From contig OY294051.1 of assembly GCA_958510825.1 (NCBI GenBank), positions 29,499,265-29,563,264 on the forward strand: a DNA stretch of 64,000 nucleotides, given 5' to 3'. The notes beneath the pieces are model-generated. The model searched no databases, was not told the DNA's origin, and saw nothing but the letters and a program-made list of their open reading frames with translations. This DNA comes from Brachypterus glaber. Its lineage: Eukaryota; Arthropoda; Insecta; Coleoptera; Kateretidae. This document shows positions 34,661 through 46,044 of this stretch, in pieces. Position 1 is the stretch's first letter. Every line of letters begins with the position of its first letter. A program made the translations under genes and the position numbers.

Positions 34661-35072
34661 AATGGAGCTCTCTACAACTAGAATTATGCAACAAAATACG
34701 TCTACCCTATCTCTATCTGATTTGTGCTACACTTTCCAGCTAACCAAATAAATACTGTATTTGTTTTTCACACAACAAATACAGTATTTATTTGGTTGGC
34801 CGGAAAGTGTAGCATTGAGCGGCACGAACGAACATAGCTAATGTGAATCTGTAGAATAATATAATTCTACTAAAATTTAGATGGCGCCAGTAATTTCTTT
34901 AATAAAAATAATAGTTACACTTTTCGCCCGGCCAAGTAAATATTGTATTTGTTCAACAAAGAACAAATACAGAATTTGTTTGGTTGGGTGGAAGTGGGAG
35001 TGTATGTATGTCTTCTATCCTTTTTGGGTAGAACTTTTGTCCCTGTCTAATCTAACGGGAGAAATCGCCATT
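34661..35072 (+). mobile_element. Double-hairpin MITE, family A, copy 3
   Basis: A full-length 412-bp copy with ends AATGGAGCTC and CGCCATT and both hairpins intact. Part of the ORF 34881-35081 lies in it and is not a gene. Confidence 0.88.
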
Positions 35073-35864
35073 CTAACCTAACAGCACTCCCAGATTGTGT
35101 ATAATGCCATTCTGTACATATACTGTGACCATTTTAGTCGGAAGTATATTGTATTTATGCAATAGAAACAATAATTAATTTTTGATTTTTATCGACGCAA
35201 ATTTTGCGTAATATGCATTATGCCAAAAAACTCATATTTAGCCGTACATGTCTAAAAATAATTATTGTAACGCATGACAGATTATTCAATAATCTATTTA
35301 TTTAATAAAAATTTATAATAGAATTTCTATAATATAAATGGGTATAATCAACCCACGCGTAACAACAGTAGTTGCCATAGACATGGAAACGCGATACCCA
35401 GGCAACATTTAGAAACGTGCCGAGTGCACTATGGGATAAAAATCGCATGTATTCAGATATGTATATTTTAGTGGCCATTCAGAAGTTATTGTATTGTGAT
35501 CACTTTGATTATGACGCAGCCCACGAACCTGAAAATATTATGAAAAGCTATGTAATTCAGGCCTTGTTCTATAAAAAACCTCTCAGGTCCACACAAGAAA
35601 GAGTTACTTATTTTAGTGTTGGTTGTACACAGTTTTGAAGAATTAACTTCAATTTGTATTAATTTAACACAAAATTTAGCTATTCCTCTGTCTGTACTTA
35701 AAAAGATCATGTCGGTAGGTTCAAATGTTAAAGCCACCATTTTCAGGCAATACAGCTGCAATGCAATTTACATTCACCAGTCAGAGTATTTCAGTGGGTC
35801 AAAAAAAATTACATTGCACCTGCATTGCCTGAAAACCACACAACGTTCTTTGTTATATAAGCTT
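35073..35864. other. Spacer with a fold-back and an unassigned open frame
   Basis: 35417-35638 is open and reads FDYDAAHEPENIMKSYV in part. Overlapping frames are open on both strands and I recognise no family. A hairpin of about 28-bp arms (TTTCAGGCAATACAGCTGC and complement) spans 35742-35835. Confidence 0.35.
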
Positions 35865-35867
35865 TTA

Positions 35868-36604
35868 GGGGCTGTCCATATATTACGTAACGCAAATTTT
35901 CAAAAAAATTGACCCCCTCCCCCCTCCTGTGTAACAAACTGTCACATTTACCAGCACCCCCCCTGTGTAACGCGTAACAATATAAAATTTTTGTTTCGCA
36001 TTAAATTTAACTGTATTCTCACTATTGATTCGTTTTTCTCGACAAAACAAACATGAACCTAAAATATAGTATAACATAACCTTAAAAAAAATTTACACGA
36101 AAAAATCACTCAAACTTTAAAAAAATATTTATAATCAATATCACACAGGAAAAAAATACTAGGTACCTCTTTTTACACTGACTGTCACACATAACACGTA
36201 TATTGTTTATGCACAGGTACACAAAATAGTACACACATTTGTGTTCTGTGAGTACACATTCCGCGCGAAAATGTATCATCGCCGATGATTCATCGGCAAG
36301 ATCACGCAAGAACAGGGCCGTAAGATTTTTTTTAATATCAATGTCAACAGTTTTTTTACTGATTACAATATTATTTAAATATGCATAGTTTTGTCAATTT
36401 TTGTGTGAAAAAGGGAATTATGGGCCACTAAATAGTAATTTATGTTAAAATAAAAATACATCTGCCAAGCTTAGGAAATAAACATTAAATTTATTAAATT
36501 TCGTTACGTAACGTTTACCTAGACCCCCCCTCCCCCCTGTCACAGACTGTAACAATTTCTCTGACACCCCCCCCAGGCGCGTTACGTAATATATGGACAG
36601 CCCC
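35868..36604. mobile_element. PIF/Harbinger-like element, long non-autonomous copy
   Basis: Ends GGGGCTGTCCATATATTACG and its exact complement are flanked by the 3-bp direct repeat TTA (35865-35867 and 36605-36607). TWA duplications characterise Harbinger elements. Both sub-terminal regions carry GTTACG runs and C-rich blocks. The interior (ORFs 35883-36077 and 36106-36309, minus) shows no transposase. Confidence 0.75.
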
Positions 36605-36607
36605 TTA

Positions 36608-37245
36608 AGCCCTCTAAAAAAAACTTGTGTGTACTTTTATTTAACCTATTGACGTATTATAATTAACACCTTAGAAAACAATTTTGTAGTAGGTGGATTA
36701 ATCTTCACCTTTAATCCAGTTGACCTTTGGTTGAATAATGGTAATTGTAAGGCTTCTCGTGACTTGTTGTTTCCAATAAAATATCATTAAGTAAAAAACT
36801 AAACATTTACTTATTGTGATGTTTGAAGAACTACTAATAACACAGGTTTACAAAAAAAAAAGTCAAGACTATTTGACCCGACCATGGTATTCCTAGGTAT
36901 TTTGGCGCCCTGAATCAGATCCCGGGGTCAGTTTTGCCCCATCACGTCGGGAAAACGAGATTTCAAGGTCATTTGGAGGTCAAAATGGTGATTTTTTTGG
37001 AGCGGCCCCGGGACAACATCTCAACGTTCAGAAAGTATTCAAGACCTACACAGTTACCCGTGAAGTTAACAGATCGCTACTATACAATAACTTGTTGTAT
37101 TAAAACAACACAACGTTTAGTAAAGTAGGTATATCACACTTATAGTAAGGTATACTTTTAGTTGTGTTATTGATCTAGTTTACAGTATGTTACAGTATTC
37201 AGTCGAATAACAATATGTAAATAATACCAAAATTTTGATTAGCAA
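36608..37245. other. Spacer with a GC-richer patch
   Basis: About 36895-37030 is GC-richer, with CCCGGGGTCAG and GGCCCCGGGAC. The ORF 36934-37128 crosses it without a recognisable domain. Possibly an unmatched repeat. Confidence 0.35.
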
Positions 37246-37248
37246 TAA

Positions 37249-37516
37249 GGGGCTGTCCATATATTACGTAACGTAAATTGTACCAAAATTCATACACTTC
37301 ATACTCCGTTTCTCGCTTTATTAAAGGCTGTAGAGATTTCATATTGACTACCCCCCTATTTGGGTGTTATCCAAAAAAAACAAAAAAAAACAAATAGGGG
37401 GGTAGCCAAAATCTAAAATCTCTACAGCCTTTAATAACGCGAGAAACGGGGTATGAAGTGTATGAATTTTGGTACAATTTGCGTTACGTAATATACATAT
37501 ATATATGGACAGCCCC
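37249..37516. mobile_element. PIF/Harbinger-like MITE, full palindrome
   Basis: Same GGGGCTGTCCATATATTACG ends, flanked by TAA (37246-37248 and 37517-37519). The arms continue inward almost perfectly (for example AAAATTCATACACTTCATAC and AAAGGCTGTAGAGATTT) to a centre of A-runs at about 37370-37390, so the 268 bp form one hairpin. Confidence 0.85.
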
Positions 37517-37519
37517 TAA

Positions 37520-38057
37520 TACAGAGAAAAGTAAAAAAAAAAGGATCCGATTATTTTCTCAGTAAAGGTTGTGATATATCGTTTCCTATAGATTTTGAGC
37601 CGCTAAATCCGAATCTCTCCGAATTTCGAGAATATATGGGTTCAAAAAGCAAAAAATTACAATTTTTTGTGATTTTTACTACTAGTTTTCAAAAAAAAAC
37701 TCAAAATCACGAAAGATTGCTATTGATTTTTGAGAGGCGCTTTCCTCATTCCAAAAGAAAACACGGTAATTATTATGAAAGGTTTTTTCGTCCCTGTATA
37801 ACCAATGGTTGTCAACCATGTGAGATTTCCATACATGAATTCCGGTATTTCAGATAGGAACACTATTTAATATACACTGCCTCGCCTGATCTTCATCTCT
37901 TCAGAATATTTTCTCTATATTAATGATGTAGACAAGAAGGCCATAACTTCAATATTAAAAATTACTAGTTTTTTTAATTTTATTTTGACGTTGTTTAACA
38001 CTTTTACGCCATTGGTAACTGCGGGATTAATTTGTATATATTTATACTATAGACAAA
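37520..38057. other. Spacer, no gene seen
   Basis: The ORF 37636-37857 has no recognisable domain. No repeat partner found in the window. Confidence 0.4.
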
Positions 38058-38102
38058 CACAGGATCCGTAATCAAACGCGCTAGCCATTGCGCTGCCGGG
38101 GT
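38058..38102 (-). pseudogene. tRNA-Arg(ACG)-like 5' half
   Basis: Minus strand: a D-arm-like GCGC-AATGGCTA-GCGC is followed by TTTGATTACGGATC, which resembles the anticodon arm of eukaryotic tRNA-Arg with anticodon ACG. The anticodon stem is broken on its 3' side, and no T-arm or B box (GGTTCGANTCC) follows. It is therefore a tRNA fragment or the head of a lost SINE rather than a working tRNA. Confidence 0.45.
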
Positions 38103-38464
38103 CGGCAATTAATAGTTCTATAATACATTTGTATTTTTTTAACTTGACGTAGTATGGTAACCAATACCAATATTACTGGCATCTTTATTTTACTTATTTA
38201 AAAGCCTTGACGATTTTCGGTTTTGATATTTGAAAATGTGTTCCAGTTTATTTTTATAACATTTAAATGCCATGACTATTATTATTATAATAAAATTCAG
38301 AGGATTTAAAACTGCGGTTAGCTAAGCCTGTACTTTCAGCTGTGGTTTGAATTATTGGAAAACATGATAGTTTTTTTTCGTTTATCCAGAATTTACATAA
38401 TATTATAATTTACATTATTTAAATATTCCATCAATCTATTTTCTAATCATCGAAAAGAGTGATA
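38103..38464. other. AT-rich spacer, no gene seen
   Basis: No feature recognised between the tRNA-like half and the hammerhead-like motif. Confidence 0.4.
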
Positions 38465-38508
38465 TTGGTAGACTGCAGTTTCGGGCTGCTGGCCCTCTTC
38501 AATACCAA
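38465..38508 (-). ncRNA. Hammerhead ribozyme-like motif 2
   Basis: Minus strand: stem I TTGGTA (38508-38503), then TTGAAGA in place of the core CTGANGA, stem II GGGC-CAGCA-GCCC with four Watson-Crick pairs, GAAA (38482-38479), mini stem III AC-UGCA-GU, a GUC triplet ending at 38471, and stem I closing strand TACCAA (38470-38465), a perfect 6-bp match. The single core deviation is C3 to T, which would be expected to impair cleavage. The flanking sequence AGATGGCGC on the same strand is also compatible with a Penelope-like remnant. Confidence 0.6.
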
Positions 38509-38718
38509 GAGTCAACTCTGCACGGTGATTAAGAAAATATTTGTTGACTTTGTTCACTAAATCAATAATGTCATCAGTTTGATGTACTCTTACGCGCCAT
38601 CTATTGCTAGATGTAGACAACTACTCATTTATTCACATAATCCTGGAAACTTTAAATAATAGCAAGTTGAAAACAACTTGTATATCTCAAGCACAGTACC
38701 CACTAAAACGTGTGTTTA

Positions 38719-39363
38719 GGGAACGTTGATCATTTTGGACTTTTTATGGGGACGCCGGTGAATGCCCACTTCAGATCAGATTTTTCTACGGCCTGATTGG
38801 TCCAAACTGCTAAATATGGGTGGTTTTAACCAATAACACCACACCACTTAAAATCATGTGGTTTCCTTGTAAACAAATTAAAAAAATATATATTTAAACA
38901 TCAATAGATGTGGATTGCTTCTTTTATATTCATTCTGATTGTTTATTCAGGATTGCTTGTGGTCAGGGAAAACTGGAAAAAGCTAGGCTCTTGCTGTACC
39001 TACAGATCGAATAACTTTTTTTTTTTTAATTGAGGACTTTGTAGTTATTAATAGAAATTCTTGATTTATGAATAGACTATTTGGATGTTATAAGGGCCTT
39101 AGTCAAAGGAAATATAATTAGCCATATTCTTAATAAATAATAATTAATTAGCCTTTTATAAGGATATATTCTCTTATAGAAATACTTTTTATCTCTTTAC
39201 AAAGTCCATATGGGCTGTAGAATTATACATGTATGATATGTCACATGGTCCATGTGGGTATCCCACCACAACAAGGTAAATTGTCGTATAGGCTGTAAAG
39301 ATGAAACAAATTTAAAAGTCCAGAATGATCAAAATTTGCGTTACGTAATACTTGACCGTTCCC
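38719..39363. mobile_element. TIR element, GGGAACG family
   Basis: The right end, read as complement, is GGGAACGGTCAAGTATTACG followed by GCAAATTTTGATCATT. The left end, GGGAACGTTGATCATTTTGG, is the same with about 24 bp deleted. Single ends of this family lie at 18669-18710 and 49416-49462. The TTACGTAACGC core is shared with the Harbinger-like elements nearby, and TTA precedes the left end, so the family may be related. Confidence 0.6.
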
Positions 39364-40290
39364 TTGGATAAAACTTCTGGTTTATTAGAAATTTAAGTTT
39401 TCATTCAATTTATTAGCATGTTAATAATTTTGAGAAAGTGGCAGCTAAGATTCTGAAATTTATACCTAATTAATTGTCCATCTAGTGCTTACTGATTAGG
39501 TATATGATATTCAGACAAAAAAAATGGGTTTTAAAAATTGGCCGGATAAACCCTTTTTTAAATCCTCGTTTAAACCACTTATTTTTATTGTCAGTTCATT
39601 AACTACTCTTTTTTCTGCCTTTACCGACCCCTTTAGAACCGCCATGGCACGCCAATAAGATTTTGAATACAACAATTTTTCTTAGAGAACAAGTGTAGTT
39701 TTAACTGCATGTCCCATATGCCACTTTACAAGGGAGCTATGTAAATTATAATTAATTATTTGTGTAGACATGCTGTAAGGAAAATTGACAAGAACTAATG
39801 AACTTTACACAGTTTGTTTATTACTCATCTTATATCTTCTTACAGAAGAATTTTGCTTCCATAAGCGTCTACAGACCAAAAACTTACACCGCTGACTTCT
39901 ATTAGTTTGTGCATCACATTTTTCATTTTGACATAAGTTTTTCATTTTTAAATAGACGACTTAAGAGGTCCGTTTTATTGCTTAAACTTTTCAAACTGGT
40001 TTGATTAGATTAAAACCTAATGCAATAAAACGGATGGGTGAAAAACATAACCTCAAATTTAATTTTGTAAATAAGTTTTCTTTGTTGTTGTTCCTCTCCG
40101 AGTATGCATATATTATATGAAAGATAAATGAAATAGCTATAATCTTTTTAAGACGTTTTTAAGAATAAAATGAAACGCTAAGTAAATTATTATTTAAAAA
40201 TAATAATATTTAAAAAAATATCAAAAATTGTACCCTTGAAGTTTTCTTAAACAAACAAAATCGTCATTTATAAGTTTAATTTTACCCCAT
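39364..40290. other. Spacer, no gene seen
   Basis: A 12-bp inverted pair (CCGTTTTATTGC/GCAATAAAACGG) brackets about 39971-40034. No gene recognised. Confidence 0.4.
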
Positions 40291-40293
40291 TCA

Positions 40294-40520
40294 TCAAATC
40301 GAACTTTTAAAACCACCATTTTGTCTACTTTGGCCATAAGTCCAACCTGAATCTGTCCTGGGAAACAAAAATAATGCGATCTGGTTTTGCAATAAAACTC
40401 TCAAATTGGGCAAAGGTGGTAGATCTTCGTCTTCTACACGAGGAGTTAGAGGGCGTTGTCCAGGGTTTGGAATGGAAGTGATGACAATCTTTGGCATCCG
40501 TCTGTTTTGGACCAAGATTC
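40294..40520 (-). CDS. Unassigned candidate exon or ORF, Pro-rich
   Basis: A minus-strand frame preceded by an acceptor-like ...ATAATCAG (ending at 40521). It reads RRMPKIVITSIPNPGQRPL, then an acidic/proline stretch, PRVEDEDLPPLPN, and stops at about 40294. GC content exceeds the surroundings and the composition looks protein-like. However, a plus-strand frame (40406-40705) and another minus frame (40325-40633) are open across the same bases, and no family is recognised. It could be a real exon of an unknown minus-strand gene, a retro-fragment, or chance. Confidence 0.2.
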
Positions 40521-40647
40521 CTGATTATTGTTTTTTGTATACTTTCCCAAATTCTCTGTACACAGCAGCATCTACGCATTATGGTCACGCACGCATGATT
40601 CTGTACGCAGAAGCGTATACGGATTATGGTCACGCAGGATTCTATCC

Positions 40648-41057
40648 AATGGCGATTTCTCCCGTTAGATTAGACAGGGACAAAAGTTCTGCCCAAAAAG
40701 GATAGAAGACATACAGTCCCACTTCCACCCAACCAAACAAATTCTGTATTTGTTCTTTGTTGAACAAATACAATATTTACTTGGCCGGGCGAAAAGTGCA
40801 ACTATATTATTTTTATTAAAGAAATTACTGGCGCCATCTAAATTTTAGTAGAATTATCTTATTCTACAGATTCATATTAGCTATGTTCGTTCGTGTCGCT
40901 CAGTGCTACACTTTCCGGCCAACCAAATAAATACTGTATTTGTTGTATGAAAAACAAATACAGTATTTATTTGGTTGGCTGGAAAGTGTAGCACAAATGA
41001 GATAGATATAGGGTAGACGTCTTTTGTTTCATAATTCTAGTTGTAGAGAGCTCCATT
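40648..41057 (-). mobile_element. Double-hairpin MITE, family A, copy 4 (inverted)
   Basis: A full-length copy in the opposite orientation to the other four: it starts AATGGCGATTTCTCC and ends GAGCTCCATT. Both hairpins are intact. Confidence 0.88.
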
Positions 41058-41607
41058 GACGCAATAGTGCTTTACTCAGCCGTTGTTGGAATAGCTTTGC
41101 AGTAGGGCTTGAACAGAAGCTAAAAAATAAATGGATCCTAATTTTATAACTAAATAGTTTGATAACTAAAAGTCCAATTTTAACAGCTTATCACCCTTAC
41201 GTTAATAACACAGCCAAATCATAATATGATATGATGTATCATATTATGACAGGGAATTTTTTTTCATTTTTATTTTATCTAGAAAGTTATTTTGAAAAAA
41301 AAATCAATATAAAATGTCTTAAATTTTATCTGTACTATGAAGAGTATACTTTTGATTACAGAGCAACTACAAATCTTTAGTCCCTGTTACTAATCAAAAT
41401 TAGTTTTAGTTGGCTCTAGTATTAACAAAGGGGGCTTGGGAGACGTGGAAACTTGTCATTTACATTATGCCAGGTCATGGACAAACATTATGTGAATCAT
41501 ATCGCATATAAAGGTTCCCCTTGGTCGATTTATAGTTAAACCTAGACTTTAGGTCTAACTCTAGTTGCTAGAGAATCCTTTTTGATACATTCACCATAAA
41601 GAGATGA
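41058..41607. other. Spacer, no gene seen
   Basis: A short palindromic ATCATAATATGATATGATG patch lies near 41218-41247. No gene or RNA recognised. Confidence 0.4.
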
Positions 41608-41909
41608 GGTACTCGTCTAAACTAATTAGTTTAGACCCGGTTTATCAGTGTACAGTTAAAACCTTATCTCAGTTAAGAGCAAATTCTGGATTTTGGTTGG
41701 AGTTGCTATGGTTATTACGTGTCAGCTAAATTTAGCTGCACTTTGATAAACCCAGCTTAGGTTGTGTTTATCAAAGTCCAGCTAAATTTAACTGGCACGT
41801 AATTACCATGGCAACGCCAATTAAAATTCAGAATTTGCCCTTAACTGAGACTTTATCCGTTAGATAAATTTTAACTGTACATTGATAAACCCAGCCTTAG
41901 ACGAGTATC
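41608..41909. mobile_element. Fold-back MITE with duplicated inner arms
   Basis: Outer ends GGTACTCGTCTAA and (complement) GATACTCGTCTAAGG. Inner arms include GGTTTATCA, CAGTTAAAACCTTATCTCAG and GTCAGCTAAATTTAGCTG with complements. The word TTTATCAAAGT/ACTTTGATAAA meets at the centre near 41745-41772. No ORF. Confidence 0.75.
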
Positions 41910-42137
41910 TTGCTTCGTTTTTCTCGATCAGCTCGTGGCACTGGATTTTTGCACAACATGCCAAAACATAATCTGGCCTCTTCGATTGATAAGCGGTCGG
42001 TACAACGCGATGCTACCTTGCGTCTAACCTGTGTACTACTCTGAAATAGCTCGTCCGATAATTTTTTATTGAGAGTGTTAAGTGCACGTCATAAATGCAA
42101 ATGTTGTTAACTAACGGACCGCGGGAAAGGGCTTTAT

Positions 42138-42385
42138 CAACGAACTAACAACTCTTCTCTCTAGAATACGCAAACCGTTAATATAAAGTATCGCCAACAT
42201 CTCGGTTTGTTTGTAAACAAATAGTAGGTATATTCAGGCCTGAACAACAGTTATCAGTAACTGTTATTGTTATCTCTGTTAGAACAAAGCTGTGCAAGTA
42301 AGACAGACAAATGTATATGTTGGCTACGTTTTTGCCAGTTTTTACAAATGAAATGCCTATTCTAGAGGGAGTTATTAGTTCGTTG
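42138..42385 (+). mobile_element. hAT-type MITE, family H1, copy 2
   Basis: Ends CAACGAACTAACAACTC and GAGTTATTAGTTCGTTG (right end shortened by about 5 bp at AGAGGGAG). The flanks GGCTTTAT and GCTTTAAT are an imperfect 8-bp target duplication, best explained by a lost G at the right junction. Confidence 0.78.
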
Positions 42386-43710
42386 GCTTTAATCTTCGCA
42401 TTGTATTTTTAAACTTATTTCTTACTGCAAGGCTGGAAAGTTATAATTACATGTGCAGGGTTTAAAAATCTCTCCGAAAGGTGCAATTAAGACCGGCAAG
42501 TAAAAACGCTGCGACTGATGACAGTTAATGGACGCGTCGCATGTTCACTGAGTGTACGAAAAAAATCGTTCGCATGAGACAGAAAAAGTTACTTTTTAAA
42601 TAATTACCGAGTCATTAACCGGCGAAAAACAATAAACTATATGAGAGACGGTAGTCTGCAGAACGACATAAAAGATACTCGGTGACTGAGTCTCAGACAT
42701 AATTTATCATTGGAAGGTGAAAAAATTCACAATAAGACATCTCAAACTATCTTTTTGGATATATTTGATATTTTCAGCTTTTAAAATGTGGGCAGGAATT
42801 TTTTTTTTAATGGATAGTGGGTCGTGTGATACATCATTTTAAAGCTCATAATAATCTATATTTAACTACATATTTTTTAAATATTTTAAGACATTTTTTT
42901 TGAGGTTTAAAATAGGATTGAAAATTTCTTTAAAAAAATCACTCAATTTTTGAAAAATGGTTTATTTCGGGATGTAAATACGTAAATTATACTTTTAAAC
43001 TAATTTTAAAGCAAATAAAATTTCTATTTGACAATATATTTCTTAAAAGTGCAAACCTAGCGTGACAAGCACGTCCATGGCAATAAACCTACACCATCGT
43101 TTATAGAAAACTTAAAAACGAGCAATATTTGCATATTATTCAATAAACAATAAATTTTCAAAAAATCAACCTTAGACTTTGTTATTGGGGTTGTAAAACT
43201 ACATAAAATCATACACAATATTACAGTTTCTGTTTATGTGAATTCTGTATGAAAAAACGTGGATTTTAGTTAATGTGGTTTTAGATATTTACTACGTTCT
43301 GTCGCGTTAATTTCACCATCGTTAACCGAGAGAATGGCTACACTGCGAACAGTGTATTCAGACCGAAAACCGCAAAATAATGACAAAAACAGTTGATAAT
43401 AATTTTTCAATGCAACCGTGATTAAGAAAATACCATGGCACGGTCGATTGTGATTGAAATTATATGCAAAAGTTAATTGTAAATTTGCTCTGATTGTCAC
43501 GAAAAAACTTAAATTACATACGAGCGTAACACACCTAGTGAATATGGGATAAAATTTAATAATGGTATAAATTGGTTTAATAATTATAAATTAAAAAAAA
43601 TATATTAAAAAAAAAAAAAAATTGTCATAGTTATTCTTCATATTGTAATAAAAGATCAAATCCAAGAGGGTTGTACATACAGTTGATTAGCAACAATTTT
43701 ATTATTCTTA
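42386..43710. other. Mixed spacer with a mariner-family fragment
   Basis: About 42770-43020 resembles the inner part of the CAGTGCGG family (AAAATGTGGGCAGG, GGGTCGTGTGATACATCAT). 42440-42680 is GC-richer without a partner. The minus-strand ORF 43270-43500 has no recognisable domain. Confidence 0.45.
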
Positions 43711-43712
43711 GA

Positions 43713-44610
43713 GGGACCGTCGTTATTATTTATAGGGACCGTCGTTATTTTTTTATAGGGACCGTTGTTCTTAGCAAAGGGACCACATTTTCTCAGTTTA
43801 AAAATAAAATTAATATTTTTAATATAATATTTTTTATATTTCTCACTCCCCTTTTCATCCAATTGGCTTTCTCTAAGATTAATTTTAGGCATTATATTAT
43901 TTTTTTGAGTTTGGAATTTATTTATTTCTTTATTCTGCAAGAATTTTAGAAAGAAAAATGTTAACAGAGTAAAAATTTGCATAATTTTTCAAATATATAA
44001 CGACGTTCCCTATTTTAGCAACAACGGTTATTTTCGTGGGGACCGTCGTTACAAGGGACCGTCGTTGCGACACAATTAGTGGGATTTGGACTTTTTCAAG
44101 GTCTTTGAGATCAGTTCCTGCAAATTTGAGGTTAGGTATTGTATATGTTATTGTACAAATTTAAATGTTTAGTCTGAGATATAATTAAAAACAATTAAGA
44201 TAATATTAGGGACCGGCGTTGTTATTTAAAAAAGTACGCATTAAAATAATATCGCTTAAACTAAATTTATTAAATGCATATTTACAATTAGAAGTACTTT
44301 CCGCTCTTAACACGTAATGAAAATACTTGGCACTGATCTTCTATTAATAATTTTAACGTACCACGATCGGCATTCTAGCAGTGTCGGATTTTACTAATAT
44401 AAGAAGCGCTCGATTTAAATTGGGAGACATAAGTTATTATTTTTTTTATTCAAACCAGTATAAGATTTTCCAAGTAAATAAGTCTTATGACGTAAGTTAA
44501 CAGTTCTTAGATTAACTAAAAAATATTTTGCAAAGTTCAATTAAGGTAATCTACATACAAATATGTATTGTATGTCAAAAATGGTTGCGGGAGACAAGGG
44601 ACCGTTGTTA
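43713..44610. repeat. Dispersed word array GGGACCGTCGTTA
   Basis: Seven near-copies lie in the same orientation at 43713, 43735, 43758, 44039, 44055, 44209 and 44598. A partial copy is at 43779, and an inverted partial copy is at 44001-44010. The first three are about 22 bp apart; the rest are irregularly spaced in AT-rich DNA. ORFs on both strands (43656-43982, 43671-43949) translate the AT filler. No TIR was confirmed. Confidence 0.75.
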
Positions 44611-45124
44611 CGTTTTTTAGGTTAATATATCAGATTTTCAAAACATACGATATTTATAGAAGCTATTAGTAACTGAGTATCAAAACCAGTTAATACTGAA
44701 GACATTTTATTAACTAAATTGCACAAAAAGTCCATATTTAAGTTTTTTTGGAGCTAGAGACATATTTTCTCCCATTACTGAATTTTGTCCCTTATAACAC
44801 GTTAAATTAATTAAATTAGTTATTTCTTCTGAATATACAGTAGAAGTAATAAATGAGGGTGTGCTTAGAGACCCTCCTCGAAATTCTGACAGTTCTGTCA
44901 CCAGAACCGATAGTTGTACGGCCGAAGAAATACTTTTACCCCCTCTACTGTATTCTCCAGAGGATCTCAATATTTGATTAAAACAATGAATTTCTTATGC
45001 ATATTGTTACACCAGGCGAGCATTTATTATTTAATTAGCTAAAGCCTAAATATAATCCTATTTGATTCTTAAAATATATCGCCTTCTAAATTCTGTAATA
45101 TTGTATCTGAAAAATTACCACTTT
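44611..45124. other. Spacer, no gene seen
   Basis: The minus-strand ORF 44710-44970 is Ser/Thr-rich, but no family is recognised. It shares the word GGTGACAGAACTG with 45632-45644 in the other orientation. Confidence 0.35.
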
Positions 45125-45405
45125 ATAGGTAACGTAAACAAACGCCCCCAATATAAAGAAAAAACACAAAACCAACGCACCCCTCAAAAAAAAAACACCA
45201 AACCAACAAAAAACCAACGTGAACCAACGTCAACTTAAAGCAACGCCTTCCATTAAAAAAAAACACCAAACCAGAAAACTACCAAACCAAACCATTGTTA
45301 ACGTAAACCAACGCCTCCCATTAAAAAAAAACACCAAACCAGCAAACTAGCTAACCAAAACATTGTTAACCTAAACCAACGCACCCGTTAAAAAAAAATA
45401 ACCAG
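45125..45405 (+). repeat. Degenerate tandem array, AACCAACGC...AAACACCAAACCA
   Basis: About four units of roughly 65-90 bp share AAACCAACGCMYCCCATTAA, an A-run, and AACACCAAACCAGCAAACTA. Spacing and copies are imperfect. Strand asymmetry is strong: almost no G on the plus strand apart from CG pairs. Confidence 0.8.
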
Positions 45406-46044
45406 ATATTCGTGAGTATTTTAACAATTTTTTGTTATAAAAATTTCATCAATTATTTTATTATATTTATAAATTTGCAGAGAATAGTAATAAGCAACCA
45501 GAAATTTATCTCAATGTATAAATACTTGCCTACAGTTTGAGAGCCACTGAAATCAGTGCTGCCACTACTGCAAACCTGGCTTTCGGCCGTATGATTTTCG
45601 GCAGTAATACCCACCTCGACCAGAACTAGTGGTGACAGAACTGCCATAATATGAAAGGTTTGGATGCTCTGGGTGTGCTAGGGTTATAGGTCGCACGAAA
45701 TTGAACTAGAGTTTACAGATTTAGTGTCCTTAAACATAAAAAAGGCATTGAATTTACTTTGTTGTTCCGACTAAAAAATAACCGTTTATGGTTCGATTCC
45801 CGCAAAAATATTTTTTCGGTAGAACATTTTTACTCGCTTTTTTTGTTTAAGTTTTAAAAGTTTTTAAATACACTTTTGCCTTTTAAGTAGCTTAAGCTTT
45901 TAGGTAAGGAGTACAACCCGTTCAGAGTACGGGACAATAAAGTTTTTTTATAACGTAAATTAAATGCGCGTAATGTATTTAAAATAATTAAAAATAGATG
46001 GACAAACAGTAAAGCTCTTTTATAGTTCTCCGCGTGAAAGAAAG
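45406..46044. other. Spacer, no gene seen
   Basis: The minus-strand frame 45453-45647 (Ser/Thr-rich N-terminal part) has no recognised family. Confidence 0.35.

Noticed and set aside
40294..40705. A confident minus-strand gene
   Set aside because: Three frames on both strands are open and no family was recognised. Kept only as a low-confidence candidate.
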